DNA of 54,087 bases from Verrucomicrobiales bacterium (GCA_005805505.1 SYMJ01000098.1:1-54087), one strand, 5' to 3'. Shown: positions 9,148-18,894, counted from the stretch's first letter. Notes: generated from the letters alone by a model not told the origin. Numbers and translations: made by a program.

Positions 9148-10590
9148 ATGAGCCCATCCACGGAGATTCGTCAGTTTCTTCAGCAGCAACAGACCCGACG
9201 TTTGTTTTTGGGTCGCGCGTCTCAAGGCCTGGGTGCCGTGGCGCTGGGTTCCATCCTCCAACCGCGAATCCTTAAGGCGGCGAGCGCAGCCCGGACAGTG
9301 AGTGGAGCGGTGGCGTCCTTGCACTTTCCAGCGAAGGCACGGCGGGTGATTTGGCTGAGTATGGCCGGTGGTCCGTCGCATCTGGAAACCTTCGATCCCA
9401 AGCCCAAGCTGGCCGAGATGCACGGCAAGCCGATGCCCGAGTCGTTCACCAAGGGTAAGCAAATCGCCCAGCTCCAGGGGCAGAAGTTGGTTTGCTACGG
9501 ACCGCAGTTGCCCTTCAAGCGCTTCGGGAAAGCCGGTGTCGAACTGTGCGAACTCTTCACCCAATTGGGCTCGGTGGCCGATGAGATTTGCTGGGTGCGT
9601 TCCATGACGAGCGAGGCCATCAATCACGATCCGGCCCACATGTTCATGAACACGGGCTCGCAAATTGCGGGTCGCCCGAGCATGGGTTCGTGGGTGACCT
9701 ATGGATTGGGTTCGGAGGCGGAGAACTTGCCCGGTTTCGTGGTGCTGACCTCTCTTGGGCGCGGCGGCCAGAATCAGCCGATCGCGGCCCGTCAATGGGC
9801 GCCCGGCATGTTACCGAGTCGGTTTCAGGGAGTGCACTTGCGAGGCAAGGGCGATCCGGTGATGTACTTGGGCACCCCGCCGGGAGTCACCCGCGAAGGG
9901 CAGCACGAAGTGGTGCGGACGATCAACGATCTCAACCGGCAGCACGATGCCGTGGTGGATGACCCTGAGATCTCGACTCGCATCGCCCAGTACGAGATGG
10001 CTTTCCAGATGCAGGCCAGTGTGCCGGAGTTGATGGACACGGCGAGCGAGCCCGCCTCCATTCAGTCGCTCTATGGTTGCAAGCCCGGGGATGGGTCCTT
10101 CGCCTCCAACTGTCTTCTGGCCCGGCGGTTGGCTGAGCGTGGGGTGCGGTTTATTCAACTTTACCACAAGGACTGGGACCATCACGGCGAGGTGAAGCAG
10201 GGGGTCGAGTTTAAGGCCGCTGAGATCGATCGGGCGTGTATGGCGCTCATCACGGACCTCAAGCAGCGCGACATGCTCAAGGACACGCTGATCGTGTGGG
10301 CCGGCGAGTTTGGTCGCACTCCGATGAGCCAAGGCGGCAGCGGGCGCGACCACCACAATGCTGGGTTCACCATCTGGATGTGCGGCGGCGGGATTCGTCC
10401 CGGGACGGTCTATGGGGCGACCGATGAGCTGGGGTATTCGGCGGTCGATTCACCGGTAGACGTGCACGATATTCACGCGACGCTGTTGCGGCAGTTCGGC
10501 ATCGACCACACTCGATTGTCGGTGAAGTTCCAGGGCTTGGATGTGCGACTAACCGGTATCGCAGGTCGCGTCATCCAGGACATTATCTGA
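9148..10590 (+). CDS. DUF1501 domain-containing protein
   Basis: TRRLFLGRASQGLGAVALGS Tat-like leader; WLSMAGGPSHLETFDPKP; WAGEFGRTPMSQGGSGRDHHNAGFTIWMCGGGI. Paired with the upstream PSD1 gene. Start ATG 9148. Confidence 0.9.
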   Translation: MSPSTEIRQFLQQQQTRRLFLGRASQGLGAVALGSILQPRILKAASAARTVSGAVASLHFPAKARRVIWLSMAGGPSHLETFDPKPKLAEMHGKPMPESFTKGKQIAQLQGQKLVCYGPQLPFKRFGKAGVELCELFTQLGSVADEICWVRSMTSEAINHDPAHMFMNTGSQIAGRPSMGSWVTYGLGSEAENLPGFVVLTSLGRGGQNQPIAARQWAPGMLPSRFQGVHLRGKGDPVMYLGTPPGVTREGQHEVVRTINDLNRQHDAVVDDPEISTRIAQYEMAFQMQASVPELMDTASEPASIQSLYGCKPGDGSFASNCLLARRLAERGVRFIQLYHKDWDHHGEVKQGVEFKAAEIDRACMALITDLKQRDMLKDTLIVWAGEFGRTPMSQGGSGRDHHNAGFTIWMCGGGIRPGTVYGATDELGYSAVDSPVDVHDIHATLLRQFGIDHTRLSVKFQGLDVRLTGIAGRVIQDII

Positions 10591-12115
10591 CCGTGGGTGG
10601 GGTCTTCATCGCCGTCGCGAAGAGTCGGGTTCCGGTGGCGACGTAGAGGGTGCCGTTGGCGGCCACGGCGGTGGCGCTGATGGGCGAACCCAGGGCCACG
10701 TGTCCTAGGAGGAGTTTTTCGCGGCTCAGGGCGAAGGTCCAGAATCCGCCACGCCGGGTGCCGATATAAACTTTGCCGTCGGCCACCAGTGCTGAAGCCC
10801 AGACTTCGCCGTCCAGTTCGTGGGTCCATACGCCTTTCCCGGTGGCTGCATCAATGCAGTGGAGGGTGCGCATGGAGTCGGCGCAGAAGAGCAGTCCGTT
10901 GGCGACGGCCGGGGTGCTCATGGTGTGGCGACCCAGCGGGTACGACCACAGGGTGTTGGAGGCGCTGACGTCGCCCTGTCCGGTGGTGCGTATGCAGCGA
11001 ACCGAGGCTTCGTTCTTGCCCCAGAACCAATCGCCGCCACCGGCGACGTACATCCGGTCTCCGAGGGCGACGGGCATTCCGTAGATATTGCTGGGACCTT
11101 CGCGTCGGTTGTTGAGGAAGCTTCCGACGTTGGTCTTGGGTCCGCTGGGATCGAAGTCGAAGCGCCAGGGGTTCTTGAGGATGGCTGGTTCGGACGAGGT
11201 GTTTCCGGGGCGGTAGGGATCGAAGCCGTAGACGACGCCGTCGCCGCCGGCGAAGAGGATGCGTGGCTGGCCGTTGACGGTGGTGAGGGAGGGGGAGGAC
11301 CAGGTGCAATGGAAGATGCGTGGGGCGATGCCGAGGCCGTCCTGGGCGACCCAGCGGCCGGTGCGTTTGTCGAGCACCACGAGGCTAGGGGCCTTGGGTG
11401 TACGGATGACGCGGTGGGTGTTGTCTACGCCGGTGCTGGTGTTGATATAGAGGTAATCGCCATGGATGAGGATGGAGCTGTGGGCTCCGTCATGGGACCA
11501 GATGCCGGCCTCCCGGGTGAGGTCGAAGGACCAGAGGATGTCGGCGTCGGGCACGGCCGCGGGCACTGGCACGGGTAAGGCGTTGGTGCCACGGAGATTG
11601 AGGTAAGCGGCTTCGTTCTGGAACGGTCCTTGGTTGCCATTGGCCTGTCCGCGGAGGTCCAAGCATTGGACGACGCCGCGATTGTCGACGAGGTAGACGC
11701 GGTCGCCTTCGACGGTGACCGGCGAGGCCATGCCGGTCTTGGGCCAGTCGTGGTAAATATCCTCTTCGCGCTTGGGGACGGCCAGTTGCCATTCAATGGC
11801 TCCGGTGGCTTCGGAGAGACAGAGCAGGACGCCGCGATCGCCTTTGCGTCGGGCATCCCGTGGCAGCTCGTTGTTGGTGCCAATAAATACGCGCCCGTGG
11901 GCGACCACGGGGGTGGAGTGGGATTCGGTTCCGGAGGCACCCAGTGGAACGCTCCACCGGATGTGGGTTCCGTTGGTCGGATTGAATGTGGCCGGGAGGT
12001 TGACCTCGGGTGAGGTCATGTTCCGTGACCAGGCTTCGCCGAACTGCGGGCGATCAGCGGCCTGAAGAGACATCAGGGCCGCGAGGGTAATGACTGCGCA
12101 GGCACGGGAGAACAT
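10583..12115 (-). CDS. PQQ-binding-like beta-propeller repeat protein
   Basis: MFSRACAVITLAALMSLQAADRPQFGEAWSRNMTSPEVNLP; VVAHGRVFIGTNNE, WQLAVPKREEDIYHDWPKTGMASPVTVEGDRVYLVDNRGVVQCLDLRG blade motifs. ORF extends to 12154. Confidence 0.85.
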   Translation of the reverse strand: MFSRACAVITLAALMSLQAADRPQFGEAWSRNMTSPEVNLPATFNPTNGTHIRWSVPLGASGTESHSTPVVAHGRVFIGTNNELPRDARRKGDRGVLLCLSEATGAIEWQLAVPKREEDIYHDWPKTGMASPVTVEGDRVYLVDNRGVVQCLDLRGQANGNQGPFQNEAAYLNLRGTNALPVPVPAAVPDADILWSFDLTREAGIWSHDGAHSSILIHGDYLYINTSTGVDNTHRVIRTPKAPSLVVLDKRTGRWVAQDGLGIAPRIFHCTWSSPSLTTVNGQPRILFAGGDGVVYGFDPYRPGNTSSEPAILKNPWRFDFDPSGPKTNVGSFLNNRREGPSNIYGMPVALGDRMYVAGGGDWFWGKNEASVRCIRTTGQGDVSASNTLWSYPLGRHTMSTPAVANGLLFCADSMRTLHCIDAATGKGVWTHELDGEVWASALVADGKVYIGTRRGGFWTFALSREKLLLGHVALGSPISATAVAANGTLYVATGTRLFATAMKTPPTVR

Positions 12116-12170
12116 GGGTGTAAACTTAGTGCAGGGTGCGCGCCGACGGAACACCTATCCGTTGGTCGCG

Positions 12171-12208
12171 GGGTCGGTCCCACCTATTTACACAAAAGGG
12201 GCCACTCT
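12171..12208 (+). repeat. 38-bp repeat, copy 2
   Basis: gggtcggtcccacctatttacacaaaaggggccactct; 36/38 identity with 263-300, same orientation. Confidence 0.9.
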
Positions 12209-12563
12209 TGCTTATTTTTGTGTGATTGGTGATAGGCTCCGAAGGGGAGCGGATTTTTGGGTCTGCTGTTTGGTAAGGCTCCGCGGGACCAGGCCTGCGC
12301 GCGCAGGGAAGCTTGGGGGATAATAAGCTTTCGCGCTGTGCGCGAGGGGAGGGTTTAATCGCTTCCAATGCTTGCTCCGGCCCGGTCCCGCTGCCGCTAC
12401 GAAGTTGTGGGTTGGTTCGGAGATTTCAGGGGCAGGCTCGAAAAGGGTGAATCGTGGGTTGGATTAGGGACAGGCTCCGAAGTGAGTGCGGGTGGAGGGT
12501 TGGAATAGATTTCTTCGATGCCCTGTAAGAATTCGGTCGAGGCCTACGAATCCTCTTCTGAAT

Positions 12564-12923
12564 ATGAAACCGATAGACTTCGTGGGTGCCTGGCAATTCA
12601 CCCTCAAGCACTTCCTGCAATCCTTCCTCGAGGTAGCCTTCCCAGTGATCGCGGCGGTGATCGATTGGAAGGTTCCTCCCGTGTCGCTCGACAAGGAATT
12701 GTTGGAAATCTTGCCTGACGCAGAACCGGATCCCGAGCGCTTCGACAAGTTGATCCGGTTTCGTCTGATCAGTGGGATGGATGCCTGTCTGTGGATCCAC
12801 TTCGAGTTCTGTAATCACCCAGATCCGGACCTGGAAGATCGTCTCAACAATCATTGCCAACGCTTCTTCGACCGTTTTGGGGTGGGGGTGACGCACGTGA
12901 CCGTCTTGGCCGGTGAGAAATGA
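12564..12923 (+). pseudogene. Truncated Rpn/YhgA-like (PD-(D/E)XK-type) nuclease/transposase-family remnant
   Basis: FKHFLQ-type ...LKHFLQSFLEVAFPVIAAVIDWKVPPVSLDKELLEIL...RFDKLIRFRL...ACLWIHFEFCNHPDPDLEDRLNNHCQRFFDRFGVGVTHVTVLAGEK* matches the family N-terminal half (FLDKEL, DKLVKV, IHIEVQ, DRYG motifs) but stops at about 119 aa. Confidence 0.6.
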
Positions 12924-13167
12924 GGGTCAGTGGCGTGCCCGTCACCGTGCCGAGGTGCGCCACGACAAGATGGGTTACGACAGGGAGTGAACGACTAGGC
13001 CCGATAGCTGGAGCATTGTCGGTCGGATTTTTCGGCTGAAAACGTTTCGGTCACGGCCGTGCCGAGGTCGTGGGTGCGGGTCCGTGGGGCCTCGTCGATG
13101 TCCGGGCGTTCCAGTGCTCCCCAACGGTCTGCTGGGCTTTTGAGGTCTGGCGAGGTATGATTTCTGG

Positions 13168-14292
13168 ATGATCCGTTTCGGCTCGTTGGAGCTGAAGTCC
13201 AACCTGTTTCTGTCGCCGCTGGCGGGCTACACGAACTTGCCGTTCCGCCTGGTGGCGCGGGAGATCGGGGGCCTCGATTTGGCGACGACCGACCTGGTTA
13301 ACGCGAGGTCGCTCATCGAGGAAAATCCCAAGGCGTTCAAGCTCATCGAAACCAATGAGAACGATCGGCCTCTGGCGGTGCAGTTGTTCGGCTCCGTGCC
13401 CGAGGAGATGCGCGATGCGGCGGTGATGCTGCAGGAGCGGGGTGTGAGTGCGATCGACATCAACATGGGCTGCCCGGTGCGCAAGGTGTGCCGGGTGGGA
13501 GGCGGTTCGGCGATGATGGTCGAACACGAACGGACGCAGCATTTGGTGCGAACGATGGTGGATGCGTTGCGTATCCCGGTGACGGCCAAGATGCGCTTGG
13601 GTTGGGATGACGACAATTTGACGGCACCCGACCTGGTCCGCGCGCTGGAGGATGCCGGCATCGCCGGGGTATTCATTCATGGGCGGACCCGGGAGCAGGG
13701 GTTCTCGGGCTCGGTGAATCTCGTGGGCATTCGTAAGGTGGTGGAGGCGGCGCGGACGATCCCAGTGATCGGCAATGGCGACGTGACGACGCCCGAGGCG
13801 GCGGTGCACATGAGGTCCGAGACGGGGTGCGCAGGCGTGAGCGTGGGGCGTGGGGCCTTTTATGATCCTTGGATCTTCGTGCGGACGCGGGCGCTGATGC
13901 AAACGGGGGTGCTGCCGCCGGAACCGGGTATCGAGGACCGGGTTCGGGTCATGTCCCGGCACCTGGACCTGATGGTGGAGGTGTTCGGGGAGCGGCATGG
14001 CTGCGTGATGTTCCGCAAGATCGGTCCGTGGTATGCGAAGCGCTTCGGTCCGGCCAACGAGTTCAGCAAGAAGATCGTGCGGATGGAGTCCCGGGCCCAA
14101 TACCTCGAGATCGTGGACAGCTACTTGCGATGGCGTCGGCAGTTCTGCGACGAGTCGGGCCACCTACTACCGCGCTACCAGTTGGCACCGATGGTGGCCA
14201 GCTTCATGCGCGAGGCAGATGCTTCTGATGAACCTGCCAGCATCCGGCGCGAGGCGATCCCAGTGCCCAAGGGGCCGGTGGAGGTCTGGTGA
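13168..14292 (+). CDS. dusB: tRNA-dihydrouridine synthase (DusB-like)
   Basis: LSPLAGYTNLPFR; QLFGSVPEEM; IDINMGCPVRKVCRVGGGSAMM; KMRLGWDDDN; IHGRTREQGFSG; IGNGDV. Confidence 0.88.
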   Translation: MIRFGSLELKSNLFLSPLAGYTNLPFRLVAREIGGLDLATTDLVNARSLIEENPKAFKLIETNENDRPLAVQLFGSVPEEMRDAAVMLQERGVSAIDINMGCPVRKVCRVGGGSAMMVEHERTQHLVRTMVDALRIPVTAKMRLGWDDDNLTAPDLVRALEDAGIAGVFIHGRTREQGFSGSVNLVGIRKVVEAARTIPVIGNGDVTTPEAAVHMRSETGCAGVSVGRGAFYDPWIFVRTRALMQTGVLPPEPGIEDRVRVMSRHLDLMVEVFGERHGCVMFRKIGPWYAKRFGPANEFSKKIVRMESRAQYLEIVDSYLRWRRQFCDESGHLLPRYQLAPMVASFMREADASDEPASIRREAIPVPKGPVEVW

Positions 14293-14423
14293 CGGAGGGT
14301 GTCGTGGCCGAGGGACTGTAGACCGGGCTTGCGGAGCGGGGGCTCAAGGTTGCGATGGGTCTCCAATCGGTATGAGCCTGATACCATACCGTCTGGAAAC
14401 CGTCCCGAGACCGACGGGGTCCT

Positions 14424-14445
14424 GATATCCACGATTTTGGATATC
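14424..14445. other. Perfect 8-bp inverted repeat (gatatcca-cgattt-tggatatc) in a convergent intergenic region
   Basis: Direct reading; lies between dus (+, ends 14292) and a methyltransferase (-, ends 14463). Confidence 0.75.
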
Positions 14446-14462
14446 CCGGGGAAGGGTCTCGT

Positions 14463-15236
14463 TTAACTGCGCTTCTCAGCGACGACCCAGGCGTTGAAAA
14501 GACCGTATTTCAGCGGGGAAGCGTTGAGAAGGAAGTCGATCCAGCCGGGCACGGTGCGGTCGGTGCAGGCCACCTCGACGAGGCGGGCTCCGTTGCGCTC
14601 GAGGAAGAATCCCATGTCGAGAGCATTGGTGCAAACGATGGCGTCGTCGTCTGGGGTAAACGGTTCCTTGATGATGGGGGACATCCGCTCGAAGCGAACC
14701 TGATCGGGCGTCTGCCGCATGGCTTTCCGCCGCTCCAGCAGGCCCTGGAGGTTGTGCCATTTGTTGCTGAGGCCCCGCATGCGTGGATGGTAATCGCGCC
14801 AGCCGAGGAATCGCAGAAAGTTGGGACTGCTCAGCACGATGCGTCCGCCCGGGGCGCAGACGCGGACCGCTTCGGCGATGAAGCCTTCCGGATCCTGCAC
14901 GTGTTCCACCACGTTCAGCGCACCGACTCGCTGGAAATTCCCGTCAGGGTAGGGGAGTCGGTTGCCGTCATACAGCAGGCATCGGTCGGTGAAGGCCTGG
15001 GTGCGCTCAATGTTCGGTGCCGAGACATCCACGCCGTGCGCCTCGAAGCCCTCTTGGGTCAACTGGGCTACGACCTGGCCTACGCCGCATCCGATGTCCA
15101 ACACCCGGGCACCCGGTGTCTTGGGGCGAAGGGCTTCGGTGAACTTGGCGTAGAAGGCCGCATCCCAGTTGGCCAGGATATCGGCATAGGCCAGGTCATT
15201 GCGGACGTGGTCGAGATGGCTGGGCGTGGAGGCCAT
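14463..15236 (-). CDS. Class I SAM-dependent methyltransferase
   Basis: ARVLDIGCGVGQVVAQLTQEGFEAHGVDVS; FQRVGALNVVEHVQDPEGFIAEAVRVCAPGGRIVLSSPN. Confidence 0.88.
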   Translation of the reverse strand: MASTPSHLDHVRNDLAYADILANWDAAFYAKFTEALRPKTPGARVLDIGCGVGQVVAQLTQEGFEAHGVDVSAPNIERTQAFTDRCLLYDGNRLPYPDGNFQRVGALNVVEHVQDPEGFIAEAVRVCAPGGRIVLSSPNFLRFLGWRDYHPRMRGLSNKWHNLQGLLERRKAMRQTPDQVRFERMSPIIKEPFTPDDDAIVCTNALDMGFFLERNGARLVEVACTDRTVPGWIDFLLNASPLKYGLFNAWVVAEKRS

Positions 15237-15238
15237 GG

Positions 15239-17899
15239 TCAGTCAGCGCTGGAGGGCTTGGGTGCCAAGATGAGGATGCCCACTAGGAGGAAGCCCGTGG
15301 CGACGGCCGCGAAGCTGACCCACAAGGTTTGGTGAGGCGGATCAAAGCGGTATTCGACGGTGTGTTCGCCAGCGGCCACCGAGACGCCTCGCATGAGAAA
15401 GTTGGCTCGCAGCAGTGGTGTGGATTGACCGTCGACTGTCACTTTCCAGTCGGGGTGCCAGCGGTCATTAAGCAGCAGAATGCCGGGCGCGGTGGAGCGG
15501 GTCTTTACTGTGATGTGTTTGGGTGCGTATTGGGTGATGGAGGCTTCGGATGTGGCGGACGAGGGTGACGGTGTGGTCCCTGCGATCTTCTCTGAAAGGA
15601 GGACTTGTCGGGCCGGGTCCCATTCGGGCGCGCGAAGCTGCTGGAGGGTTTGCGCGTCGCTGAGGCCAGCCTGCCAGTCGGTGTAGAACTTCGCACGAGG
15701 TAGCGTGCCGGTGAATTCCAACACCGCGAAGGGTCCCGTTTCGGAGGCGGTGGCCGTGAGTAATTGCACCATGTCGGCGGTGGCGGTTGAAGCGTTGGGG
15801 GGCGTGACTCCCGGCTTGAGACCGAGGCCGAAGGGCATCTTCAGGCGGATGCGTTTCTGAACGGGATCCACCATGCCGTTGAGTTGGTCGACCACCTCCT
15901 TAGATCCCAGGATGTACCGGGTGTTGGTGAGCTGCCATAGGCGGCCGACCAAAGGCAGGTTGCTCTGATTTTCCATCAGGCCCAGCGCGCCAAAATAGGC
16001 CGTCTCCAGCTCGGGCACCCGGGGCATCTGGGAGATGTCCAGAGACTGGATGTTAAAATACTGGAACTGGTTCTCGAGCCATTCCTTCTGCAGGTAGGTC
16101 CAGGAGAGGGTCGATTCACCCCCGACGAGCGGTCCCTGGCGGTGCGGATCGAGGAAGGCGGTCACGCGCTGTTCCCAGGGTTTGTCTTTTAGCAAGTCCA
16201 ACACCGGGTTGGACTGATAGCGGGTCACCCAATCGTAGTACTTCACCCAGGGCGTATTGGCCCGGTACAGATCCACCACCAGCACGGTTCCCAACAGCAT
16301 CCAGCCAATCCGGGCCCGGGTGCCGTTGAAGAATCCGGTGATCATTCCTCCAACCAGTGCCAGGGAGATCGCGAAAAAGCCGAGAGCCTTCCATGCTTCG
16401 CCGATGGAAAATTCGGCGGTGGCCGGAGGCCCCATCTGGAACTCGATGCCACGCAGATGGGATTTTAGTTCAGCGGCACCTCCCGCGTAATTGAGGGCTC
16501 CCACCGCTGCGATCGCAAAGCACGCCACGGCACCGAAGACCCAATTGACCTCGCCCGGGGCGGCCGTCTTTCTCCAGGTGGCGAACTGATCCTTCCAGCC
16601 ACCCAGGCGTTCCTTGCCCGAGGCTAGGGATCCTCGAGCGATGGCTTCCAGGCCGTAGGCAAAGAGCACCCACAATGCGAGGTGCATCACGTGCAGAAAC
16701 TTGGAGGGGATGCGGATGGTCGAGAGATAAGGGATGGCGAAGAAGATCCGGTAGAACGGGGCGAAGTGCCCCCAAGACAGCGCCAGCGAACCGGTTGCCA
16801 CGGCGACCCAGAACCACACCATCCGGCGCTCTTGTTCCGAGTACGGAGACTGTTTTTTTCGCAGTGAGGTCGCCGCGGCGTAGCTCGCCACGAGCACCAC
16901 CAGGATACCGGCATATTCACCGGCCCCGCTCCATCGACCCTTGGACGTTCCGTCAAAGCCCACCGCGCCCCAGTAGGCGCCGCCGTCCGGGCTGTCCATG
17001 CGGTAGCCGAAAAGCCCCGGCACGACAATCCGTAGAGATTCCACCGGCGGAAGGCTAATCGCCGTGGCGAACTGCCACCGCTGCGCCTCGCTCTCTCGCG
17101 TCTGGGACATGCCCGAGACGCCGACGATTTGGGTGCTGACGAGGGCATGGATGGCGTGGGCAGCGATCCAGCCAGCAAAAATCACCACGACCGTCAGTCG
17201 CATTGCCGCATTGAGCAGTTTTTTGGGCGTTTCGTTGGCTTCCGACCAGCACTGCCAGGCCACGAAACCAGCCACGTAAAGGCTCAAAATAGCACCGATG
17301 TCGCCGCCTTCGCTCACGTTCAGGCCGGTCGCCAAGCCTGCGGTCGCCAGAGCAAGCCAGCGGCGCCATCCCGATTCTTGTCCCGACAGGGCCGCGAGGG
17401 CCAGCAGTGTGAAGCCCAGTGAGAAGGCTTTTGCGGGCAGTCCCCAGCAGGCGTAGGACACCGGGTTCGATGCCAGGGCCGCGGCGATGCCAGACAGGAT
17501 GGCCACCTCGCTGCGAAACCCGAGGCGTCGGACGAAAAACCAGCAACTGAGGCCCAGGAAGACCAGGGACAACGGCACGTAAAACTTGGCCACGAAGAGT
17601 GCACTCCCCACAAGCGAACCGAGGATTTGCGACAGGTTGGGGGTAGCTCCCAGCATGGCCGACCCGACCCAGTTAAGGTCTTGCCAGAATCCAAGGAACG
17701 TTCCGGGAAGCCTTCCGGCCTCGGCGTGCAGCGCGCCGAGGGGCGCGTCATTGGCGAAGAGGACGAATTCCGGCAGGAGGCTCTTCCAAAAGAGGGTACT
17801 CACGGCCCCCACTAGGACGACCCAAGCCAACAGCAGTGGCCGGAAACGACCTAGTCCCTTCAAGGGCTCGGTAGACGGTGAGGGAGAGGTCGTTTTCAT
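15239..17899 (-). CDS. Large multi-TM membrane protein, YfhO-like family
   Basis: Many TM helices and a C-terminal lumen/periplasm-type domain (TRSTAPGILLLNDRWHPDWKVTVDGQSTPLLRANFLMRGVSVAAGEHTVEYRFDP) typical of YfhO-like proteins. Confidence 0.7.
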   Translation of the reverse strand: MKTTSPSPSTEPLKGLGRFRPLLLAWVVLVGAVSTLFWKSLLPEFVLFANDAPLGALHAEAGRLPGTFLGFWQDLNWVGSAMLGATPNLSQILGSLVGSALFVAKFYVPLSLVFLGLSCWFFVRRLGFRSEVAILSGIAAALASNPVSYACWGLPAKAFSLGFTLLALAALSGQESGWRRWLALATAGLATGLNVSEGGDIGAILSLYVAGFVAWQCWSEANETPKKLLNAAMRLTVVVIFAGWIAAHAIHALVSTQIVGVSGMSQTRESEAQRWQFATAISLPPVESLRIVVPGLFGYRMDSPDGGAYWGAVGFDGTSKGRWSGAGEYAGILVVLVASYAAATSLRKKQSPYSEQERRMVWFWVAVATGSLALSWGHFAPFYRIFFAIPYLSTIRIPSKFLHVMHLALWVLFAYGLEAIARGSLASGKERLGGWKDQFATWRKTAAPGEVNWVFGAVACFAIAAVGALNYAGGAAELKSHLRGIEFQMGPPATAEFSIGEAWKALGFFAISLALVGGMITGFFNGTRARIGWMLLGTVLVVDLYRANTPWVKYYDWVTRYQSNPVLDLLKDKPWEQRVTAFLDPHRQGPLVGGESTLSWTYLQKEWLENQFQYFNIQSLDISQMPRVPELETAYFGALGLMENQSNLPLVGRLWQLTNTRYILGSKEVVDQLNGMVDPVQKRIRLKMPFGLGLKPGVTPPNASTATADMVQLLTATASETGPFAVLEFTGTLPRAKFYTDWQAGLSDAQTLQQLRAPEWDPARQVLLSEKIAGTTPSPSSATSEASITQYAPKHITVKTRSTAPGILLLNDRWHPDWKVTVDGQSTPLLRANFLMRGVSVAAGEHTVEYRFDPPHQTLWVSFAAVATGFLLVGILILAPKPSSAD

Positions 17900-18894
17900 C
17901 GATTCATGGAGTCGTTTCGGGTCACGGGATGCGGGCCGAGGAGTCGGTCCCTAAAGAAGACGGCCAGGCATCCCAGCCACCAGTGCCAAGGACGGATTAA
18001 ACCTCGAGCCATGTCTCCGATGGCTTCGGCGTAGGCAGCATCAACGGGGCGGGCCATTTGTTGTTTCACAACCGAACGTGCCGCGAACAGGCACTGGATT
18101 CGTTGGCTCCAAACCCATCGGCCCAAGGTGCCTACAGGTGCCCACTGGGCGATTTGCTTCATGGCCCTCAGTTCGTCGGCCACCCAGTTTTCCAGTCGGC
18201 GCGAATTGGCGGTCGTGGCGCTGCCGCCATGGTGCCGGATCTGGCAGAGGATCTCTGTTCGTTCGGCCCGTCGGGACGAGTGACGGGCCCAGTCGGCGTA
18301 GAACACGCAGTCTCCTACCTGGGGATAGTCCAGAGGGAAGCGGCATGGGGCCGGTTTTCGGTCGGTCTTGAGTAGGACGGAGCCGCAGAAGATGGTCTGC
18401 AACTGGCCTTGTTGCCTGACAAAGTTGAGCAACCGGATCGGGTGGACTTCGGGCTGCGGTGGTGACGGTTGATCCGGCAACAATCGTCCCGAGGCGTCGA
18501 TCTTTTCGGTCAATGACCAAGCCATGGCCGGGGCGGTCGAATCTTTCAGCGTGGGGGCCAGTTTTTCTAGGAAGCCTGGCAGCACCAGGTCGTCGGCCAG
18601 GAGGATGTGCAGGATGTCGGTTTCAACCGCCAGGTCCAGGCACCGGTTTAGGTTGCCGAAGAGGCCCTGATTTCGCTCGTTGCGACGGAGTTCTCCCTGC
18701 AAGCGTGGGTGCTCGGCAAAAAACTGAGTGACCAGTTCCCTGGTGCCGTCGCTGGAGACGTCATCGATCACCACCACCCGATCGGGCGGTGTGGTCTGGG
18801 CAGCCAAAGAGTCCAACGTGGCCCGCAGGTAGCGGGCACCGTTGTAGACCGGGATGACTGTGAGAATTTCGGACACCTTAAAATAGTGGACCAC
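17896..18894 (-). CDS. Glycosyltransferase family 2
   Basis: LTVIPVYNGARYLRATLDSLAAQTTPPDRVVVIDDVSSDGTRELV; LLADDLVLPGFLEKL. Confidence 0.85.
   Translation of the reverse strand: MVHYFKVSEILTVIPVYNGARYLRATLDSLAAQTTPPDRVVVIDDVSSDGTRELVTQFFAEHPRLQGELRRNERNQGLFGNLNRCLDLAVETDILHILLADDLVLPGFLEKLAPTLKDSTAPAMAWSLTEKIDASGRLLPDQPSPPQPEVHPIRLLNFVRQQGQLQTIFCGSVLLKTDRKPAPCRFPLDYPQVGDCVFYADWARHSSRRAERTEILCQIRHHGGSATTANSRRLENWVADELRAMKQIAQWAPVGTLGRWVWSQRIQCLFAARSVVKQQMARPVDAAYAEAIGDMARGLIRPWHWWLGCLAVFFRDRLLGPHPVTRNDSMNR

Noticed and set aside
13051-14163. 370-aa minus-strand ORF opposite dus
   Set aside because: His/Arg/Pro-rich shadow ORF with no recognisable motif; plus strand encodes clear DusB motifs.
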